Shown piece by piece: positions 44,001 through 46,178 of a DNA stretch of 46,178 nt; position 1 is the stretch's first letter; the number at the start of each line of letters is the position of its first letter. Source of the stretch: a virus. The DNA is taken from positions 1 to 46,178 of the IMG/VR virus record IMGVR_UViG_3300022200_000085; one strand, written 5' to 3'. A model generated the notes under the pieces. That model had not been told where the DNA came from. It worked only from the letters and a program-made list of their open reading frames with translations, and searched no databases. A program made the position numbers and the translations under genes.

Positions 44001-45737
44001 ACAAACTTTAGCGGTATGCTTGGTATGGATAAACCCGAATGGCAAGTCCGATACAGCGATGGAATGCGTGTTGCTCGCCCATTCGGTTGTCCTGTTCGTA
44101 CTTTACGCAATAAAAATACGGTACTACGAGATTGGTGGGGCGATAGTGAAGGTAAGAGTATCGCAAAGATTGACGAGGCTGTAGGATATTACTTGGTTGA
44201 TTGGTGGGGCAATACTCGTGGTGAGGATGTGCGTCGTCACCCTGTTCGTGGATTCGGTATTCGCCCTGCGTGGGATGCGGCTGATGTATATGAATATCTC
44301 AACACACCATACGAGCGCATATACAACGGCGGTACACCAATTGTAAATATGAAAGGTTTAGTTGATGCATCGGGCAATCTAAGTGTGAGTGCTGGAATTA
44401 CTGTACCACGCTTTGGTGGCCGCTCAAACAGCATCAATAACAACAACGCTAACATCTTGGTTGATGTATATTTCCCAACCAATGCTCATCGTGTAGGTGA
44501 TGATGGTCATGGTCGTGGATTGCGCTATCCAACGGCTTTCAATGAAGATGTACTTACCGCACTTGATGAGCCATATCATACAACAGGTGTCGTGCTATCA
44601 CATCATACGGCTGAACCTGTATTGAACGATGGATATATCCGAGCAAGAAATGATGTATTACAGCCCGATGAAGTGCCTCGTGGTATTAGCGCACGCCTTA
44701 ATATTGCTGAGAATGGATTGCTCAAGCCCGAAGCAGTTGTAAGTGACCGTGTTGAAACAGTTGTAGGAGATTCACCACACAAGGATGCAGTAAGTCGCAG
44801 TAGTCCTCGTATTGGTCTTGATACTGAAAACATAGAGGGTGTTGATGAAAACCTCATTGCAATTAACACAGAAGCGCACAGCCTACACACAGACAGAAAT
44901 GTAGGACAGCGTGTAATTTTACAAGGCGGATATACAGCAGGTTCGCAAACACTTGGTAATTATGACCTCACCAGTTTGTCCTTTGCTGGACAACCTCAAG
45001 GTGGTGCAATGAAGTTATCCCATACTTCAAACTTCAATCCTCTTGGTGGTACATATCTTGCTGAAACTCGCAACTTTGTTTCACCATTAAATGATTATAC
45101 ATGGGGTGGTTTTGGAAGCGGTGTAATTACATCAAACCCATACGAAACAAATGTATTTGATGCATCAGCCCAACAAACTAACCTTACTGACAAGCGTATT
45201 ACTTACATGATGCGACCAGTCCGTTTGTTGGACAAAAATCACATTGAGATTTTTAGGCCAAACAATGAACTTCATTCATCATCACCACAGTATGGTAGCA
45301 ATTATTTCTCCGCTACTGGTGGTGGAAAATACGGTATGTACTTGTATGAAGTAAGCAATGGGCGTGCAGGTGATGGATATTATATTCGTAGCACCAATCC
45401 CGATACTAATCCACCATACGCCCCGTTGTATGTCATGGATATTTCAACCAGTGATAGCGCACCCGAAAGTACAGGGCCAAAAATTATCGGTACAGAAACA
45501 ACTACATTTGATTCATCATTATTAGACAATGAAGTTACTCGTGTAGTTATGAGTGAAAATACACTTGAACATTACAGGTCGGATGCACCAAGAAGGCGTA
45601 CTCATCAAGAAGGTGAAAACAAACAAGAGCGCATGGATTTCAATGTACAGCCCCGCTTTTCGCAATCTCTCCATCCAAAAGGCCATAAAGGAGATGTAAC
45701 CTACAATTCAAATGACCATAGTGGTGATGCCTCGTGA
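29037..45737 (+). CDS. Giant 5566-residue tail tip/host-contact protein
   Basis: A single uninterrupted frame of 16.7 kb encodes one of the largest viral proteins I would expect to meet. Residues about 55-249 form a LamG/concanavalin-like beta sandwich (FVIETWVVP early, RPLYHVVAGIT and VFLAINGEIV in the middle, GAVEAIHFSN near the end), a fold that binds carbohydrate or protein. The remainder is beta-rich with few Cys and dense in Asn, Thr, Gly, Tyr and His. A TFTGC module lies near residue 4110, and a compact beta region with IIIQPNIHKSQLIGF near 4345. The C-terminal ~900 residues hold many Arg/Gly/Tyr-rich turns. No coiled-coil fibre or enzymatic motif is evident. Position after tape measure and distal tail supports a tail-tip or receptor-binding role (inference). 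It overlaps the next gene by 4 bases. Confidence 0.85.
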   Translation: MVAIGRSSHAFFFDGVSDSVIIPQGRFTKTGVADSNGTKVMTQTLQGQGDIVSINSKTITDFVIETWVVPDCGGIIAHREGQFTLEIGTVDTPGPAVFTVYVESNAGPSVFRLASAYDTGTRWDGIVYPQQNYGGIHDSYNRYDTGNYGDATNLNFKNRPLYHVVAGITKSRVFLAINGEIVSQQDIPPETRLARSTDQVYLGGKGGQFRGAVEAIHFSNEFDENMLVPSMAVKGKTTSALFRFEEPIDVIEETYEFTAYGSSGGTTITIPTTDAQALIARLTGKAYDSSNPTTDFTASPYSMGNYKVVDYYTNQGTPTTIAVAHTPYNLLINPGAINRNTQKPNQSPPERVRLHSINGSTGVMTVSSIHIDFINGTGGLRGVLHSRTTDVDNYFVVVGADLLIDNGTGKPYQPPHYGTQIFDKTGQMVLDESDINNHGFVYSSRMATTTDDPNNPFAVVWPSSLDTLFQVGHSGRHTYSHIIGHEYMRRYPKPTEITIDQQADGSADIVQMAYDSNTRNIDEMFTMNSLVDFYTETLEAPIARIENSSSVTAVVDNGLPASVKEMIAIGGTNFKYAPFMLKGPVPEVGDINENNRLYHLIPETESRIALLHVPDLKTSHNLAPFVEIHYNAIDMTGASMGVATPMLMVEKTVPAGSFDLGSGTRVLDVINADIANCTLYSPGGVIYLTNAISGYGSLMQESHTLIGDNTGGQESETELDYSRTPALYTPVADVNAEPASPPTAIARSHNSGVHDSVYHRVVIESLSSSQSDTILDEGAGKSTRQPTTNKSATGEFDIGPTTHSSRVFETFNIIDNVIITDEAGILGKIFIQPSNKLRSNQLSLLRYTEAGDIPNIASVLYLMSRTRIRGISKDESPESNMSTVIITATGIADSFVNENVSVIGSGSPDSHIVKEIEPNSPVVTVTLGGAGQGAVNTKPTFDPSPLMRLPGSTRRSCAVQARNVHTATTGALPYSMSVSPLNNGSPDMKSWGTICFPKKGRIYLGDGASAEYDEKTGAGFYFSQTATGVAIQTRKYLDSAGTAYDTFHEWCNATGIINQSSTGTYLTSIYIYNDGDFDNDSLAQDGSTLNDRLFQSLDTVTHDYQLGTQFASTRAMVEIPVFPQQFFDHTELGIFPGPDNSMKLHIDATYTAHTWNPTPVGRRADDIDAADKSKNSAYTYTINNKEHVSSATITKFDVVGNFFHVYVSHPKMFPDATTTGTFGGIEDIRRVRRVFVNTDDWAFYINNPAVDGYLNIPHNSTGGFHEGISDKFAFSAVVGSKIYLIDSFRNETLLPLSSDSELPSSDYEGRSPYYYDIGSMMTQGGNLDYGLRQYVSAVEFKAGPLANPHAPRTITKRAKSKIVQADDISGGLVNLILEDSTLFPDAPFTRDTSNSPVNEQGDVMIIGEILLDTPIEVHYYGKLDSNGGKNSIQIQIPSNITYNVDEFLNTDFILKRAGHVLNGLDNPEDMTTQELQTAVFFATGNEEWTYVNTDSAGTTTTIEITNANKRFAHANTIGLNIRKGDKLFRDDGTGTDIEYIGEVLKVESNEITGGNTEVTLTANNLVAISASDKVGIGSASIVQDDHDAVLNRSWLYPYAQGGLRNGDTVWMNMTMNNPHAIEGLFAKSRGVFNDALVWKGFNGGQGQLAERPRDSIPLENFLIGNSCLETAQNFAQHVNKTIEMNYESMGLDATQAPTIAYIDPYLSTDGHARVLLYDVAHDREFIAFHDLHMQVQSSAATPSIGYTRNIPYDGGDLKLDKYLISTNGGAPHYFTTQIDVANGFPTENRYMRSTQQSKFIESAYAHNIPNNISQDLLGSTLIDTQIKYTLENPFTLGNNPTRRGAGHGHFVHTGLYHEGTSNTHTVGDNTLPRVQQAVSSVYYANQAHNLIRKEKEGDNLISALKKYRADQDPNLYSLKDSSTLFDTPDGTRVISAYLCLKGKRNITLDLADHEESRLQHLKHWSEMDFVRRMSIDLGEVGVKEGVTDIEAAAREIVRLINQGGAPNGRTHARRPSQQYPGESERLDLTRIGVRQDIVNENKDPTSAHINADFAATGSTYDPAPFWYGDIAFDSHDRGSHMGYVRAHIGRVVEDINGNEGFSIIIHSTIPGASGRNFCVWLDNSKGQSSYQPQFLIGHGGRFRNFWAQPDEIMGENMHPAPMPLNKDGRPFAPVTTLREYIVQEETSEQFTSNHDIAPRTDDTTNPIGRNISAHLGGISHNSVNEESFETQSPSTALVKGLRAGKEAVARINFGGLVEAGVPGFSPIAGKYGLGRIGDIEFNKRYGETTLYGATSPTANNSYSTHINPTELAQDKIGDATLYGLRFTDHRGTGYGIRYIYREMDAPYANELTTIPSTIDEEICIYFDDRDAGQGGFTIGAHMIGAGDATGRLTPQTDMTEALWRGNQWRGMYAPSIGVDSQIKWDSSNDTITVQLENPFHTATTSFDNVADILGYLGFPKENGVIQITDPLYDAGLTVKGSLGNTVSYESRTQNSATGTHVFYGVRGASFAISHYLSSFGAAATAATSQTLPATSNNIIRGLISPRLNMTTLITDELLATVTAAAINLDNPNVIEGVSFNCRDMYAPDGRKYSEWGISEDAIKIRAHNPQRGARPLSKMFSAKVYRDLGIAAPHLEYGEYQKLSKSASGNWTVSNGGVTVNKPYSDEDIDDNHKHLGCGYIPNTVLQIRTKARGYHANTPTPILVDSYNDPVPTKRWRNNLKGIRFTGKSGDHITPALDNTAVIYNKWDGSNSIFELANSVAALLIPAGVESATLSVSGTNRDRLLSFGDKKTIFHGTLKQALGTPKQNPAVALKRLQIFIQEANEAWRGEYQAGSTLTNNGLLMIHNDGHFSGIRLYGSIESEPITYFKGGHDSNDHSVPLYFGGGFSGVVLDVNDGSKNDYSSFYTHPYSTGPTGTAGIQNANEISTAYAMVDCNALLAFFPATPFLNQHRGTINSPAFNQDSLLSPDLDLNTLVDYSSNPAHVSARYTAGIVRQRPIPLVMRMPHQTARYTDHKTSTPYFTTYLIYGPGQSFPFNETATGTLGETEPHPGYVVTTGNSWSKVPSGEFLPNEIKNPDGEYGPPSTTYQSRTQRFHWRTTLNWSPPQGIPNIGDDSGTTYGMAQRPEHGYHYGDHFGTILTINTNNEGEFAKAHPYRHCAVSYYGIASSADMMFHMDGGYLPGGNWLDNQIAFNPKMEKSNYVVVKHNNDVQPTAFRVSGPLATSILDGLLGETADDFDREIIAIDATRCQNGEELATIIGQAINENPGKGALKAMGGTFMPSMGNAMRQDRYGWVELTFSSYFYGGTLSNLATSPTSPAFVEAILGSGNKQTQLEQLPASGWIRTDNGRTPSGSGGAFAPYHSREVYESGGTWYVRFWLAPNKISGMPVVEDAQTWADKCGGSTLTGPSLSPGATKVFVWSKAGVHYYNNYNDSTRNHMTHVHFSGVVDAIDRTRPVGAVGWAGERYSYLNSLKVGSEGYGAGLGAWHPMLGFSPYGSASSFMSTFSHLPHFTPMKNSPESMSPLTGRSNSDTILTTPYTWTYDTYTAAAYETAEDSDYQRVPLHLSDADAVPRSLHHPQGVFARGFLVISYESEMPLVAKRDRDGITAMGDWLAVVSKTGDAVAASTAITFAGTAQWDERIHSVDRFVAPAHGGPNIEALIASLDLPTGDIPSAAFNFHAPIIADSLLFNAEPCFAKTGDLFFDLDESPGSFFLEDTTDIERNLITDYVTTSTDAELDRYGDDATYWLGDTNAFKLRQNSPAKNFSVEHIVWKRMDGGNLSLPAVNARGLGAVPFITRVSGGTAYTMGEKLYGINRFSFETTNSAMFPIIQAQELAHPQIAARHPDELRNVLEIPNEEMQFEEMQVQDDTGQIHIIEGGSPFGTIIRTFNSVSDRSAEGLAPAIAGSGVEPNLKVRLPDPDTIPGNLIIRSGFDRLQAYQNETMGTGGMMRPISSNSISHLFTDETKGPRLNGTFSDHNWEHISQNATGEAFPDSTYKGWKSATGNAPLETSYELHDRTLFFHITKNGNTHSHRYPTYYTHANGITNNDLTAVSYSGTTLTVSGTVDASLYNESIRDGRKFLRLYNPTTDRGGVASFTGISGSTFTGCVGDTDFADLITGDISSFKVVPSYYIPAGSTRFFAARRLRDHAEVSGNSPDMAHTMYFTNLVLADTLGHDIYSIPKMSPLALPRMGHHFVNPTMAMMPGHFAHPAYQGIYNKHRAIRSATVKAHETSLMESQNLDDLMSDISTTLTDELFGYDTIHTFGALTATPSGPSDIHGGAFSLMFESKIRSDGYGVLASEGEAGVINAAGGHTIVLEAAANYTLRHHFPDPAEVGAYQIIIQPNIHKSQLIGFHQNGGDELTSQQVALVVGIREADSATGGLGLVLAEATSADVRGCEVFINELILDHDPDFGSQFTNIPPLLLYNALGVQGTESPAFTRRSLPYHPQMFALASPGMTTNIPYWSIVHKTGPDDSNAVGFRHLNHHRLDNYYEFLRASAGSIACQITLAGYPSLYPDLYHEVLENISLNPVCTVVSWTSTTVTVDDARGFPQVPYYGNKLEYTDSDGVRRTHTYTERSGYDATNMNQPKQFTFVANANFTGNLTAGTKLRLTRPYDFRPAGDIFKDSLTSIVTRTLPQTLQGSRDTNSLHMADAFLCLWHPNLGRPYTYYSDSSRTWLSPAIDQKPLNSMPEHFETIHYHDATYYASLGPFAFHRKTPAPPYKFKNVSSSDDRKVLAVNTGTKQITTTAPSASLGSGIKIIIEGIAYTVNTDLSSIITVNEDITATIPIGATVWTHGTGSMGTANALESHGNPYVLTNFESQGGQWDAADATTKSMLNHFWPSGSRGGPLVSRLDGYGYVSAAWDYPREYTFDGPVWIDQDDDGSYVVSSGITKTSYDAISNPTRTRPFGYRIGLRQPYNKPQWALYGMRAYRESAIVGSNTSVGYPHGPLVQDETQTWTYAGGNGLSNATYPNTQIGIMERQTNFSGMLGMDKPEWQVRYSDGMRVARPFGCPVRTLRNKNTVLRDWWGDSEGKSIAKIDEAVGYYLVDWWGNTRGEDVRRHPVRGFGIRPAWDAADVYEYLNTPYERIYNGGTPIVNMKGLVDASGNLSVSAGITVPRFGGRSNSINNNNANILVDVYFPTNAHRVGDDGHGRGLRYPTAFNEDVLTALDEPYHTTGVVLSHHTAEPVLNDGYIRARNDVLQPDEVPRGISARLNIAENGLLKPEAVVSDRVETVVGDSPHKDAVSRSSPRIGLDTENIEGVDENLIAINTEAHSLHTDRNVGQRVILQGGYTAGSQTLGNYDLTSLSFAGQPQGGAMKLSHTSNFNPLGGTYLAETRNFVSPLNDYTWGGFGSGVITSNPYETNVFDASAQQTNLTDKRITYMMRPVRLLDKNHIEIFRPNNELHSSSPQYGSNYFSATGGGKYGMYLYEVSNGRAGDGYYIRSTNPDTNPPYAPLYVMDISTSDSAPESTGPKIIGTETTTFDSSLLDNEVTRVVMSENTLEHYRSDAPRRRTHQEGENKQERMDFNVQPRFSQSLHPKGHKGDVTYNSNDHSGDAS

Positions 45738-46054
45738 ATCCAATGAATGACGCATGGATGCTTCTCAAAGAAAGTAAGCGTGACCCACGCCTTGCTCGTG
45801 CTGGCGTAAGCGGTTTTAACAAGCCCAAGCGCACCCCCAACCATCCTAAAAAGTCACATGTAGTTGTGGCTAAAGAAGGAAATCAAGTCAAAACAATTAG
45901 ATTTGGACAACAGGGTGTAAGCGGTTCACCAAAGAAGCAAGGTGAATCATCATCATACCGTAAGCGACGAGAATCTTTCAAGGCTCGCCACGCCAAAAAT
46001 ATCAATCGTGGTAAAATGAGTGCCGCATATTGGGCTGATAAAGTAAAGTGGTGA
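45734..46054 (+). CDS. Small basic protein with RFGQQGV...AYWADKVKW signature
   Basis: This is a 106-residue basic protein starting with GTG and overlapping the giant gene's stop. Residues about 40-106 contain KSHVVVAKEGNQVKTIRFGQ, then a Lys/Arg-rich helix and KNINRGKMSAAYWADKVKW. Small proteins with this signature recur in marine phages and other DNA viruses; no biochemical role is known to me. The N-terminus (DAWMLLKESKRD) resembles a segment of the 206-residue zinc-ribbon protein. Basic charge suggests nucleic-acid binding. Confidence 0.82.
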   Translation: MNPMNDAWMLLKESKRDPRLARAGVSGFNKPKRTPNHPKKSHVVVAKEGNQVKTIRFGQQGVSGSPKKQGESSSYRKRRESFKARHAKNINRGKMSAAYWADKVKW

Positions 46055-46060
46055 GGTCAT

Positions 46061-46178
46061 GTGCCATTCGTGAGTCAAGCCCAAAGGCGTTTCATGTATG
46101 CGAAACACCCAAAGTTGGCTCGTGAATTTGAGGAAAAGACCCCAAAGGACAAAAAATTACCCATGAAAAAAGCATGGG
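46061..46178 (+). CDS. Small basic protein (QRRFMYAKHPKLA type), truncated by window edge
   Basis: This frame begins at GTG 46061 after a GAGGTCAT leader and runs off the right edge after 39 codons. It reads MPFVSQAQRRFMYAKHPKLA, then REFEEKTPKDKKLP and a basic end. Short proteins with SQAQRRxMxAKHPxxA are common in tailed phages and environmental virus contigs; function is unknown. The preceding stop is part of its Shine-Dalgarno (TGAGGT). Confidence 0.75.
   Translation, partial: MPFVSQAQRRFMYAKHPKLAREFEEKTPKDKKLPMKKAW

Noticed and set aside
29037-45737. Giant frame as an assembly artefact or chance fusion of several genes
   Set aside because: It is a single open frame with consistent codon use and no internal strong leader of the GAGGTGA type that I noticed at likely domain borders.

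Overview
The window is a 46 kb stretch of a tailed double-stranded DNA virus (Caudoviricetes, HK97-type capsid). It holds essentially only packaging and virion genes. All 30 genes called here are on the + strand and abut or overlap by a few bases. I found no tRNA, rRNA, CRISPR array, integrase, replication gene or lysis gene. The last gene runs off the right edge, and the first gene may begin before the left edge.

Host inference: the sequence points to an archaeal virus, probably marine, for example a magrovirus-like virus of Marine Group II Euryarchaeota. This is an inference, not a demonstration. Supporting signs are TATA-box-like elements (TATAAATA) upstream of the protease/capsid block, many zinc-binding motifs (C2H2 finger, zinc ribbons, a zinc-binding portal), a LAGLIDADG-type protein in the packaging block, a terminase with an RDHGKS Walker A, and a tape-measure C-terminus of the TDRTDKR...MRGRY type. 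A bacteriophage cannot be ruled out. The DNA is AT-rich and translation starts mostly follow GAGGTGA-type Shine-Dalgarno sites.

Layout. (1) 8-3875: three overlapping genes for Pro/Gln-rich proteins of unknown role. (2) 3880-9373: packaging block with terminase large subunit, three small Cys-rich/basic proteins, a winged-helix-like + LAGLIDADG protein, and a zinc-containing portal. (3) 9419-16428: two small proteins, a 12-Cys protein and a 1909-residue protein that carries a degenerate ATP-dependent ligase/OB-fold domain. (4) 16468-21212: prohead protease fused to a scaffold-like tail, major capsid protein, several small decoration or head-associated proteins, and two zinc-ribbon proteins. (5) 21226-27846: head-tail connector, small neck proteins, tail terminator-like protein, tail tube, SAP-domain protein, two tail-assembly chaperone frames joined by a probable -1 frameshift, and a short tape measure. 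(6) 27846-45737: a tail-tip protein and a giant 5566-residue protein that fills over a third of the window and starts with a LamG/concanavalin-like region. (7) 45734-end: small basic proteins of types shared with other marine viruses.

How it works together: terminase and portal fill a capsid built from the 366-residue major capsid protein under control of the protease-scaffold. Connector proteins join a tail whose length is set by the 408-residue tape measure. The tail ends in the giant protein, presumably the host-contact organ. The most unusual points are the catalytically degraded ligase domain inside a huge structural-block protein, a C-terminal peptide shared by the protease-scaffold and a small portal-proximal protein, the frameshift site with two stacked slippery heptamers, and apparent strong avoidance of GATC and of YCWGR, which suggests restriction pressure from the host.
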